From Triplophysa rosa (lineage: Eukaryota > Chordata > Actinopteri > Cypriniformes > Nemacheilidae): DNA of 64,000 nucleotides. The translations under genes were made by a program, and so were the position numbers. The notes below the pieces were generated by a model that was given only the letters and a program-made list of their open reading frames with translations, was not told the origin of the DNA and made no database searches. The DNA lies in contig NC_079892.1 in the NCBI RefSeq assembly GCF_024868665.1, positions 9,064,251-9,128,250 on the forward strand. The letters run 5' to 3'. Shown one piece after another: positions 12,091 to 22,507 of the stretch (positions within the stretch are counted from its first letter, which is position 1; each line of letters begins with the position of its first letter).

Positions 12091-13410
12091 CATTGTTATT
12101 TAATGTTAGCTTGCATTTACTGTACTAATGTTAACAAATACAACCTTATTGTAAAGTGCTTTACTCTTTGCAAACATTGTTTCATTCATGTCTGCTTTTA
12201 TTCTTCCTAATAAATTTCAAAAGAAACAAGAGAAAGAGTTGAGATTTTCCATTAACCTTCTTTCACAACCTAGGAAAGAGCCATCTATAAGTAATACGAT
12301 TTTCCTCTGGATAAAACCAACAGGAAATCAAACACCATCATGAAGTTTTCCATTTTAACAGAATATTTTTGTTTGCTTTAATTCTCCGTTTTAGGAGACA
12401 AACATCTCTATTAAATCCCAAACCTATGACAGAACAATCTACAGTAACAGAAAATGTAAATATGATCATTAAGTTTTTATGTAGAACAGAATAGAGCGGC
12501 CTAGAAATATCTGGCATCTGTATCAGAGTGAAAAGATAAACAGAATGCGAGACGGCTCGTTGGGACACAGAGGGACTGCGGATTCTGCCTGGAAGCGTCC
12601 AGGAAATGACAGCAACAGAGCCTTATTCCCGCAGCTGGTGCTAGCACCGAGGTGAGAGCCAACAGCTGGAATATGTCCTGTAACGCATGCATAATGTCAG
12701 GGGAAGAGGAGCATTTCAACAATTAGACAAGGTGATTGTCGGGCAGGTGTCAGGATAATCAAGTCTTCCTCATCGAGCGCCTGCATTAATTCCATATCTT
12801 TGGCCGGGGAATCGAAATCGGAATGTCAGCCCAAGGATTAGTTATGTTGCCCGAGTCACACAGCTTAGATGGATGTGATAGGTCAGGGCTGACCCTAGGC
12901 AGTGAATTCAGAAGCATCTGCTGATACCGTGGGTGTCTTGTGTGCTATGCGGCAGCATTACAAATGGGATACAGGCTCCTGGAAAAACATTTGGGAGTGG
13001 CTCGAGAAGTTTTGCACCATCCATCAAGATCCCAAAGTCAAGATGGAACTCACTCGACTTCATCCGGGGATTATCATGTCACGATCCACAGTGTGGAATC
13101 GCAGAGTTTGCCTTCTTTACATAGGTAAAGGTTGCAGGTTGCGGGTGCTAATTAAAAAATATTAGCTTTTCTTAAAGAAAATGAATGACAACTGACCCTT
13201 ATGGCTTTCCACATCGACGCGACTTTCTCCTGTGAAACAAGAAATGATACTTATTCAAGTACTCTGTAGACATAAGTATGTACTGGTCTCTCTGTTCTGT
13301 GCAGTTAGTGTAAATGGAGACTGGAACTTTCAAAATGGGAAAGGATTCAAAATGGATAGAAAAGCACCATAGCAGTGTCATAAAAACTGTCATAAAAATG
13401 TTAGGCATAG

Positions 13411-13539
13411 TCATAAAAAACAGTCAGTAAAATAAAAATTTATTTGCTTTTCTGTCTATCATACTTGTGTAATTTGATTAAAAACGAACGCACCGAATGG
13501 ATTATGTCTATGAGAATTTTATGATCCTTTTTGAAGCTT
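13411..13539 (+). repeat. Dispersed direct repeat, copy 2
   Basis: Second copy of the 11846 block. It shares CAGTCAGTAAAATAAAAA, GTAATTTGATTAAAAA, ATGAGAATTTTATG and CCTTTTTGAAGCTT. Probably a remnant of a DNA element. Confidence 0.7.
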
Positions 13540-15314
13540 GAAAGCCGAATCCCCATTTACTGTAATTGCAGCCACAATTTCTCCCTTTCTGTTTCACAAA
13601 AGAAGGCAGTCGTACTGGTTGGAACTGTGTTTGAGTTTGAGAAATGACATAATTATCATTTTGGGCTAGAATTCATGTGTATGATTATGCATATTGAGTT
13701 GACAACACACAAACTAAGGGGTCATGTAAGGAAATACTTGACAAAAATATATTGGAAGCTTGATAAGAAAACAGTTGGGGCGCAGACGTTATGTGTGAAA
13801 GAAACAGCATGCGCACCCCCTGAATAAATACAGAGGCTTGACATAAGTGGTCCCACTAGAAACTAATTATATAATACATCCTCTGTGTTTCCACAATGCT
13901 CTAAAAATTTGCATGCACTTTGATAAAGTGTCTGCAGGTGCGAGCGTGCGCTTGCTGCCCATGAACACATAGATTACACAGACTCCTCGTACTGACTCCT
14001 CATATTTTATTGTACACAAACATCCTGTATACCTTTAATTTCGTTTTCCAGAATCAATTAAGCCGGTTAGGCCTATCAGTGTGCATATATTTGTGGATTG
14101 GGCGTTTAATGCACATGTATTATTTTGCAAGGGTGGTGTCAAAGCCAGTTGAGGAAGTAATGCATTGTTTCCTACAGATTAATTGTTTTTTAATTAAAAT
14201 ACTTTTTTCCCCCTGGAAAAAAACTATGTTGCAAATTTGTTAGCTGTACATTAATGATACACTAATGATACCAGTTTTTTGACCGCTTCAGATCACAAAG
14301 CAAGTGAATAAGATATGAATTCAATTTTATACTGAATCAAAGTTGTGAGCTTGCAAGCGACTCGAGCGATTAAAAATTCATGCATAAATTGGACTACACT
14401 AGCACTGTTTGTTTTCGAGCGCATCCTGTGAAAACAACGCAGCGGAGAGACGCGTTACCTTGGCTTTATTTCACAGTACACAGGTTTTTTTATCTCATCT
14501 CATAAAACTCACAACTTGGGTAAACAAACATTTGTGTAATGTCAACATTAGAAACAATAGCTGGAAAATATTTGTTGTTTTCCTGTGCGTCTCATCAAAT
14601 TCATTATCTAGCGGATTTATGACATCATAAATTCCCATGTTTCTTCTGGCGGACGGCATTATAGTGAGGCTTAACATCAACAACAGAAGGACCTTGGCTT
14701 AACTGTTTGAATTGCAAGCTCATGAATTAATTATAAAGAAGAACATGTGTCACTTGTAAATTATAGACATTTCTTTGTGTAAGCAAAGCTAGGAATGCAA
14801 GTCTGCATCGTTACACATACAGTATATGCTCAACCTGTATGTGCTGTAAAAATGTATGGACATATGTTTGATGTTCTCTTCTTTGCCAAACGCCTGAGTA
14901 ATCGTACACCGGTGCGATGAGAAGCCCATCTCATTTATTGTCCTGATAAATCTCGAGTCCAGCCTCTGCATGGGCCATCAGTCACAGCTAAAGTCTTAAC
15001 TAGGCCAGGAATGACAGAGCCTTGAGGACAGGACCTACCTTTCGTCAGAACATAATGAATGAACATTACACAAGTCAAATTTGGGGGCTTTTGGTAAATT
15101 CAATTTTGGAATTTGACAAGGATGGTGCTTGCAGGACAGTGAGGTATTGACAACGTTGATTATGAAACAGTTTTCTGACTCTCTGATCGCATGAGACGAT
15201 ATGTAAAATGAGGACGTGTTAGTACATTCTATATGAATGCGGCAAGCTGCTACATTGCTTAGTAACTGCAAACAGCGTACAATTAGGATAATGAACTATA
15301 TTACATAAATAGCA

Positions 15315-15753
15315 CAGCTCTGGAAAAAATTACAAGACCACTCCAAATTTGAATCAGCATTTCTATATTTATTGATTTACACTCATACAATTCCAGTGTT
15401 TGTCGTATTTCAACAGAAACAAACCACAGTAATGTGAAAAACTGAGAGAATGCAAAAGCGCATAGTAGCTATAAATAAAAATAACGAAGGTTAAAATACA
15501 TGTCAAACATTAATATTAGTGTCGTTAAAAAACTACTATTTGCTTCTTTGCTTTGCAGCATTCTGAAAATTGCATCCTTTTTGTTATTTTTGTTACCACT
15601 TTTGTTCATGCAAATAAATTCTAATAAAATTAAATCTGGTAGAAATTTAACAAAAAAGATCATTTTACCAAAATACATACCTATCAATAATTTGTAAATT
15701 CAGAAAAAACAAAAACAATTTCAAAGTGGTCTGCTAATTTTTAGCTGGAGCTG
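15315..15753. mobile_element. Non-autonomous DNA transposon (CAGCTCTGGAAAAAATTA ends)
   Basis: The terminal inverted repeats are clear: CAGCTCTGGAAAAAATTAC plus AAGACCACT at the left, and the reverse complement of the right end reads CAGCTCCAGCTAAAAATTAG plus CAGACCACT. The 439-bp interior is AT-rich with no transposase. Target duplications are unclear. Confidence 0.75.
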
Positions 15754-15776
15754 CATATTCATATTTGTATGTGTGT

Positions 15777-15980
15777 ATATGAAGAGTTTTTTTTGTTGTT
15801 GCAAAAACGTAACAGTTTTAAAAAAACAGTTTTTTGTAAAAAAAATCATGTTTTGTTTGTTATCATGTTTTTATTGTGTTAGTTACCTGTATTTTTTGAG
15901 TTATTACCTAATCCAAACCCAACTGCAATTTGATTGATAATAATTGGAATACACAATAAAAAAAACATGATTTTTGCAAG
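15777..15980. mobile_element. TGAAGAGTTTGGTTCC-family element, degraded copy
   Basis: Opens TATGAAGAG and shares the ATCATGTTTTTATTGTGTTAG and CAACTGCA blocks and the closing AAAACATGATTTTTG with the fuller copy at 20272-20523. The right terminus is lost. Confidence 0.6.
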
Positions 15981-17023
15981 TGAACATTTAACATTTCCGT
16001 CTTTATTGTTGTTGCCACCATTTTAAATCTTCCATTGACTTCATGTTTTTAAAACATTTATCATGTAGCCTAAATGCCATTGGTGTAACATTTACATACT
16101 GAATTTACATCGTTCATTTAACCATATGTAGTCACATTTACTCTGATAGTGTTGTGTTAGAAAACATTTCATCCAAAGCATTAAACCCAAAGGTTGTTTA
16201 AAACTTAAACTAGCATTGCAAGGCAGCAAAAAAATTGAATGATTTAGATTAGTTCTTAGAATCTTAGATTGTCAGTGTAAATTGCAGAACCACTGTTAAT
16301 AAGCCACAGCGAGACATTTTGTGTACACTAAGAACTAGGGAAGCATTGCTGGTGAGATAGCAGACGTACGCTGTCTATCAATGAGAAACATGTTGATAGC
16401 AGGGATTAGTTTGATATTTGTTGCATTATTGCCTTTTCTGATGTCAGTCTCTGCGTGTGGATACTTAAAATTTACAGATTACAATTCAAGAGATTCAATA
16501 TCCAACATCTCTGACAAAAACAGGCTTGTATTGTGAATTTGTAATGCTATCTTTTGCATTTAATCTGAATTGTGTGATGTTTTCATTTACAATCAGATAC
16601 AGGAATAAAATCAGTCGTACAATGACACATTTTGGTCCTCAGTAAACAGCATCCATATTTCTTTTGCCCAAGAGCTCTAAAGTTGAAAAATGGAATCTTT
16701 GATGTATTGATTCAGAAGCACTTTGTGCACTCTGTCACAGTCTGGTTGCCATCACTGGAGTGACAATCTCCAAAACAGAACCAGGAGATGGAGGACAGCT
16801 CATTAGAGAGGAAGTCTTCTAGAGAGCTTACTGTGTTGTGTGTTGACAGGACACTATTTAGCTGTTGTTTGTTGACTTCTTGAAAGAGTTAAAATGTTGA
16901 CATGCTGTCACGCATCATTAAAGTCTGGAGCGACCTGACGTCGTACAAGAGGATGATCAATAACCTTAAAACCTCTAGCAACTGTTTCACAACACCCAAG
17001 CTAGCACACAGATCTAAAGTGTT

Positions 17024-17050
17024 ATAAGTGGTTACCTAGCAACCACTTAT
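17024..17050. repeat. Perfect 10-bp hairpin
   Basis: Arms ATAAGTGGTT and AACCACTTAT around a 7-base loop. No poly-T or other sign of function. Confidence 0.7.
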
Positions 17051-17249
17051 TATCTCTCAGCATCCGTCAACCTATTATTCACTAGAGATCTTAAAATATT
17101 CACACAAGAATATATAAAGCCTATACAACCTTTGAGTAAAAGAAAGGTTTTGCAAGATATAGACTTGCTTATATGATATGCTTTAAAGCCTTGAAGTTTG
17201 AAGTCTGTATAAGCTTTATGAGATACTTTGTATCATCTTTAAGGAAGCC

Positions 17250-17492
17250 CAACACAATCTCATGGGAATTTGTAACTATTTTACGCTAATTCATATGAAT
17301 TCGTACAATCTTATTCGTGTGTTTAGTATGTTTTGCTTTCGCACCAATGACGTTTGGTTTAGGGACGGGTTAGGGGAGGGGTTCCGTATAGTTTTTTTAA
17401 TAATCGTACGTTTTTTGTACAATCACATTGTGCAAATTCATACAAATTAGCCACCTCGTAAAATAGTTACAAATTCTCATAAGATCAGGTTG
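17250..17492. mobile_element. Non-autonomous DNA transposon (CAACnnnATCTCATG ends)
   Basis: Long inverted arms: CAACACAATCTCATGGGAAT leading to TTTGTAACTATTTTACG at the left, mirrored at the right by CGTAAAATAGTTACAAATTC and CTCATAAGATCAGGTTG. The interior holds TTTAGGGACGGGTTAGGGG, as in the relative at 57672-58083. Confidence 0.8.
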
Positions 17493-17527
17493 ACAAGCCC
17501 TCTTGTATGTGGATCTTTTTGTACATT

Positions 17528-17891
17528 TATTTAGTGTATGAGATTTAGTGGCATCTAGCGGTGAGGTTGTGAATTACTACCAACGGCTCACTCCGCCCCT
17601 CCCTTTCGAAGCACTACGGTGGCTGACACAGAACTAAGATGTCGTCACGTTTTTCGCTTCTTTGCCGAAGGAGATAACGTATTTATGAAACGCGTTCTGT
17701 AGAGCAGTTTGTCCGTTTAGGGCTACTGTAGATGCAACATGGTTAACCGTATGTAGATAGAAATAGCTCATTCTAAGGTAATAAAAACATAACGCTTTAT
17801 CATGCAAGGTCTTTATACACCTCTGAACACATAGTAATGTACTGCATTTCTGTCAATAGAGCCTCCAAAAAATGACACATTGGACCTTTAA
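17528..17891 (-). mobile_element. TTAA-flanked MITE, AGGTCCAGTG family
   Basis: Reverse-orientation copy. It runs from AGTGTATGAGATTTAGTGGC through GAAGGAGATAACGTATTTA to ACACATTGGACCTTTAA. The ends and internal blocks match 30937-31319 and 36027-36424. The left end is slightly degraded. Confidence 0.75.
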
Positions 17892-19265
17892 AGGGTCATT
17901 TGCCTCGGTTATAACCAGGCCTTATCAATATATTTAAAATTAGAAAAATAAATAACTAAACAAATAAAAACTTCACCAGACTGTCACCGTGTCGCATACT
18001 AATCTCAAAACACAGATAACACCACTACTGGCCGCAACCTACGGTTTAGTAAATCACGGCTACGGAATGAAGACGTACCAAATTTGCATGAAAGGCTCTT
18101 TTATTTGTCGTTATGGCCCGGGGCATAACTGTGAATACTAATGCCGGAGATTAGTAGAGGAAGCTAGTCCCCAGAGTAGATGCTGTGAGGGAAATATTCA
18201 CCACATAACAAACTACTTTGAGTTTTCAAGGCATCTCCAAAACAATTTTTTACCTTTAAGGACGTGCCTTTCTCTTCGGCGAGAATGACATTTCGCCTCT
18301 CTTGTTTCACCATTTGTATCTTCTTGTTCCGCGCACACTTTGTTAGCCTCCCTCGAAACGTACAGCGCTGCCACACTGATATTTATGTACTTTTGCTTCC
18401 CTGGGTTATATTTCACTCTGATTATCATTTCCTCTACCTCACGAACGCACACGCTCTTTCTCTCTTCCTTTCATGTTCTCTCTGTTTTCCTTCCACCCGC
18501 CCCTTTTTTCTCTCTCTAAGGGCCAATTGGGGTGTCATGGTATGCAAATGAACATGTAAGGGTGCCCTAGTTATTATAAATAGACATTTATGTTTGATTA
18601 AGTACAAAAACAATCTTACCTCAGGAAAAAAGCCTCAGCGTTGGACCTCAGCGATCTGTTTCAAAGAGAAAGGTGTATGATATTAGGCCAAGTGCTGGAT
18701 GTCTTTTCTTTCATTATTATTTGCCTTTGTTATATGAAATGTTTTTACATTATGGAGTCTTGACCTGTGAGTTTAATTCTGTAATGTGAATTTCTATGTA
18801 TTTCTACCATCTAGTTAAAGGTAAGCTACACTTGATGTTCAGTGCATGCACATAATCAGAAACTAAAATTGGCTTATTTAGAAGTTGATTGTACAGTTTT
18901 GTCTCTTCAAGGTGCACCAAAGGGCTTTGGTCAACTTAAAATCCAAATTGGTCCAATTTACTTTTTAATACACTGGTGCACACAATCTCTAAGCAATTTT
19001 TTCATAACCGTACATCAAAATGCTTCGTCTCTAAAACGACTTTTTTCTCATTAATGTCTCAAAGTCTTATTCTCTCATAAAAAGACCACGAACCAATCCA
19101 AACAGATCAAATCAAGTTCCAAACCTATAATATTGTCTTGTTGTATAGTGCCATTCAGAAATATGTCATATTATGCAAGTAAAATAGATTTTCAACGCTC
19201 ATGTTGACATTAGAATATTGGTTGACCTGGCTTTCTTGACTCTTGGTTGTCTTTTCTTCTAACAG

Positions 19266-19393
19266 CACATATCGTGAGGAACAGACAGTGGTGTGAGATG
19301 ATGCCATGCTTGGATGATGAAGGCTGTGACCTGTTGGTAAACAGATCAGGCTGGACGTGTGCACAGCCGAGCGGTCGAGTGAAAACAACCACA
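19266..19393 (+). CDS. tafa5: tafa5 coding exon (C-terminal half of cysteine-rich domain)
   Basis: The exon begins CA, completing GCA (Ala) with the final G of the previous exon. It encodes 43 residues ending KTTT. Family landmarks are QWCEMMPC, EGCDLL, the sequon NRS (Asn codon 19340-19342) followed by GWTC, and the basic tail. Its four cysteines make eight in the mature peptide, the number I recall for TAFA5. The acceptor is ttcttctaacag and the donor GTAAGT; the exon leaves in phase 0. Compared with mammalian TAFA5 from memory there is no length change, but several substitutions: AHIVRNRQ for ARIIKTKQ, EMM for DML, LDDEG for LEGEG, VNRS for INRS, AQPSGRV for TQPGGRI. It is clearly more diverged than the preceding exon, which suggests a teleost duplicate; tafa5a versus tafa5b cannot be decided here. 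Confidence 0.96.
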
Positions 19394-19850
19394 GTAAGTG
19401 ATGTAAATCCTTCAGTGTAAAAAACTTAAAACTCAATGTCGGCTTCTTTTAAAAGGGTAGTAGTATTGTATCAGTATTGTGCCAAATCCAACTGCACTGA
19501 ACCTTATTTTGGGGCAGTTCCAGCGGTATGGATGTGACATTGTCAGTTAAAACTTAAAATATAAATTCTCAAAATACTTAAAATATTCCCAATATATAAA
19601 TTCATCTGTTTTTATTTATATTTTTCTGAGTCCAGAAAAATATCAGTTTTCGCACGAGCTTTCTATTTTAAAAGAGGAAAAAAATGTATGTGTTATGGAT
19701 GTGACAAAAAGGGCGCACGTTTATGTGAGCCAACATACAAACCAGAAGCAAAAATAGCCAACAAATGGAGAGGGGATGACACGAGCATAACATATTTATT
19801 ACATTTACATTTTTATGTGTCCATTTATGAGGAATAAAGACTGTTATAAT

Positions 19851-20080
19851 ATTCAATTCAATTCAATTCAATTTTATTTATATAGCGCTTTTCACAATGT
19901 GCATTGTTCCAAAGCAGCTTTACAGGAGCAAATAAGAAAAACACAGAAAGGTAAAACACAGCACAGTGCATGGTGTTCATAGACCAAGCAAGATCATTAT
20001 AATAAATAATATCTAATAAATAAATGAATAAATAAATAAATAAATGCAGTCTCCCGGTGAGCAAGCCAACACTGCACTGC
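19851..20080. repeat. Retroposon-like fragment with (ATTCA)n edge
   Basis: Four ATTCA units at 19851-19870 precede TTTTATTTATATAGCGCTTT and a block ending CAGCTTTACAG, then AAATA/AATAA repeats near 20015-20046. I recognise it as a very common teleost repeat, probably the 3' end of a non-LTR retroelement. Its class is not provable here. Confidence 0.6.
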
Positions 20081-20128
20081 TCTGCTGTGCAGTATTGAAT
20101 ATAATATTGAATTTCAATAATTTCAATT

Positions 20129-20153
20129 CAGATTTCAATAATATTGAAATCTG
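20129..20153. repeat. Perfect 25-bp palindrome
   Basis: CAGATTTCAATA, one central A, and TATTGAAATCTG. It lies in tafa5 intron 3 within AT-rich sequence. Confidence 0.85.
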
Positions 20154-20271
20154 ACCTACAGTATCAGTATGGTAAAAACTCGAGATTGACATATGCATGG
20201 AATTGCCCATTTACATTACTTCTTTACAGTTACATATAATGCCAGAGCAAAAAAAACGTAATATACTGTAT

Positions 20272-20523
20272 ATTTGAAGAGCTTGGTTCCAAAATGAAAT
20301 AACTCCGTTTTTAAAATGTTTCAAAAATCGTGTTTTTTATTGTGCATTCCAATTACTATCAATGAAACTGCAGTTGGTTTGTTTTGATTTAAGCCACAAT
20401 AACAAAAAATACAGCTAACTAACACAATAAAACACAATAAAAACATGATAACAATAAAAAACATGATTTTTGATTTTTTTTTTAAAACGGAGTTAACTCA
20501 TTTTGGAACCAAACTCTTCATAT
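20272..20523. mobile_element. Inverted-repeat MITE, TGAAGAGTTTGGTTCC family (fullest copy)
   Basis: The left end TTTGAAGAGCTTGGTTCC continues into CAAAATGAAATAACTCCG and is mirrored by ACGGAGTTAACTCATTTTGG and CCAAACTCTTCATA. TA flanks both ends, compatible with a Tc1/mariner-type target site. It ends about 120 bp upstream of the tafa5 terminal exon. Confidence 0.75.
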
Positions 20524-20643
20524 ATGTACTGTATATAGCCAATGAAACCATTAGAGTCCAGGCAAGGTGGGATTTGGCACAAGCTCTTATAAGTCGAAAT
20601 CAATCATGTCTCACCCACTAACTGTTGCCTTGTTATATCCCAG

Positions 20644-20652
20644 GTATCCTGA
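20644..20652 (+). CDS. tafa5: tafa5 terminal coding exon: Val-Ser-stop
   Basis: After acceptor tgttatatcccag the sequence reads GTA TCC TGA, giving Val-Ser-stop in the phase-0 frame left by the previous exon. The protein therefore ends KTTTVS, the C-terminus I know for TAFA5. The tiny coding part is followed by the 3' UTR in the same exon. Identification rests on the exact C-terminus, phase agreement and a good acceptor; length alone would not suffice. Confidence 0.9.
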   Translation, partial: VS

Positions 20653-21300
20653 CGCCTGTGGGGACCGGTTTTCCCGAGGGAGGCGGCACGTACGGAAGCC
20701 ACTCTTCATACTCCAAAGCTACAGCTGGGCGGGGGAGGGGAACATTCATCATAGTCCAGTTAGCTCTGTCTGTCAGTATCTCCATTAGTCCTGCAGTCAT
20801 AAGATAAAGGGTGAGGACCTCACGTTATGGAGTTTACATGGACCATGAGGAACGGATCTCCCCTGCGCTGTCAATCAAGCCAGAGCCTTCGCTCCGCAGG
20901 AACTCGCCAACGCTTTTCGTCCGCAGATGCCTGAAACTGGCGAGCGATCAGTACGACGAATGACGTGTCCGGACGAACAATTCACGAACTCGCTTTGGAT
21001 CAGGCAGCGTGAAAGGATCTGGTGAGATTTTACAGACCAAAGAAACAAACCATTTTCTGCGGGGAAGGATTTCCAATGTGAATACACGAGATACTTTGAT
21101 GAACGCAAGCGAAAACAGGCACGCACACATGCATAACTAGGAGTTTTTCCAAGCGAGCACACATGAATGGACAACAGAAATATTTACGCTAAAAGCGAGT
21201 TGACTTTGCTCTATTGTAAATCTGCTATTGTTGTGTAATGAACTGAAATCTGCTAGAATTTGGAAACGTAGCGAGCGCGGCAGGTGATTTATCACACGAA
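20653..21300 (+). other. tafa5: tafa5 3' UTR, proximal part (end undetermined)
   Basis: The sequence directly after the stop codon is richer in G+C and CpG than its surroundings up to about 21.3 kb, then becomes AT-rich. The 3' boundary is an inference from composition. No AATAAA or ATTAAA occurs between the stop and 22425. The first AATAAA lies at 22426-22431, inside a transposon, and the next at 22601-22606. The transcript could end at one of these or use a variant hexamer, for example GATAAA near 21547. Confidence 0.6.
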
Positions 21301-22177
21301 ACATCTACCTGCTCTGAAGAGACTGGGGAGAGACCATCCTATGTATTTTGAGAATCATAAAGTGATATATATTTAACAGTTTTATATGATGTATCTTTGT
21401 AGCAAACCTTATTTAACATTGACAATGTGATCCATAAAGGGTGGATTCATGACAACAAATAACAATGTCCTGGAACGTTATTTACACATGTTGCTTTCTT
21501 CGCAAGAGATTATAGACGTTAATTCTAGTGTATTAGTGTATATGTGATAAACCTTTGTTTTGTAACACCAGTTACAATATACAAGCAGAAAAAGTCAAAT
21601 GTAACCCACCATGGTTATATACAACAGCTTTGGGTCAATGTTTAACCGCAGCGATTGTACACTGGCAAATTCATCTTATAAAAACTGTTTATATGTCAGT
21701 CCTTCTGTGATATCTGTCATATCGAGACGGTCACCCCATTAAGATAATGGCCTTTATGAGATAATGGACCGTCCGCTGCGGAACGGCTCGTGTCCTGGGT
21801 GGCTTCTCTTAGGCCATTACTCTGCCCCTGTTGGCCTATCTCCTCCTGTTCTCTCGGCGCCGATCCTGTGGAGGAATGCTGCTGTCAACCAGGCTTCAAG
21901 CTTCATTTAACATCACTAACAGGCTGCATTACACACAGCGTCTCTCGGCTACAGCCGCAGTGCTCCCCCAATAACAGACCCCCCCCCTTCAGCCCGAGAC
22001 TAAAAGTACTTAAAGTGTTTATGAGGATTTTGAAGGAGAATCCTGTTAGCTTGCTTTGTTGGTTTTATCGATGCATTTAACGTGAACTTGACAACATATC
22101 TTCAAATTTTACACGAGGTGTGTCACACGATGAGGGCCATTCGAACTTAAGGCTGAAGTGTTCAAATCTTTTCTCTC

Positions 22178-22507
22178 TTAAAGGGACAGTTCACCCAAAA
22201 ACGAAAATTCTGTCATCTTTTACTCACTCTCATGCAATTTCAAAACGTAATGCCTTTCTTGTGCGGAACACAAAAGAAGATATTTTGAAGAATGTCGGTA
22301 ACCGAACAACGGTGGTACCCATTGACTTGCATTGGTTTTGTCTCCGTATAGTATAAGTCAAAGGGTAGCGCTGTTGTTCGGTTACCAACATTCTTCAAAA
22401 CATCTGCTTTGTGGTATGCAGAAGAAATAAAATCACACAGGTTTGAAATGACAAGATGGCGAGTAAATGATGACAGAATTTTCTTTTTTGGGTGAACTAT
22501 CCCTTAA
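22178..22507. mobile_element. Fold-back TTAA MITE, complete copy
   Basis: The element is bounded by TTAA on both sides, with ends AGGGACAGTTCACCC and GGGTGAACTATCCCTTAA. It is nearly palindromic throughout: the left-arm AACCGAACAACGGTGGTACC is mirrored by a diverged right-arm block around TTGTTCGGTTACCAAC. The right arm supplies the AATAAA at 22426-22431. It may be Angel-like, but I cannot confirm the family name. Confidence 0.85.

Larger units (their letters stand above)
11591..12170. mobile_element. GTAACACTTTACAATAAGG-family element, interrupted
   Basis: The left arm starts GGTAACACTTACAATC and runs through CATTAGTTAATGCATTA. The right arm ends TAACAAATACAACCTTATTG plus TAAAGTGCTTT. This matches the uninterrupted copy at 26413-26695. 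About 400 bp of another element (11695-12090) separates the arms. Confidence 0.7.
9053..19265 (+). other. tafa5: tafa5 intron 2
   Basis: This is a 10.2-kb phase-1 intron, GTAAGA to ctaacag. It carries a G-rich tract just after the donor, several transposon copies listed separately, and unique AT-rich sequence between them (about 12.2-13.4, 13.6-15.3, 16.0-17.2 and 17.9-19.2 kb), in which I see no gene. Confidence 0.9.
19394..20643 (+). other. tafa5: tafa5 intron 3
   Basis: This is a 1.25-kb phase-0 intron, GTAAGT to atatcccag. More than a third is transposon-derived: a retroposon-like piece at 19851-20080 and an inverted-repeat element at 20272-20523. The latter ends about 120 bp before the acceptor. 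Confidence 0.88.
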
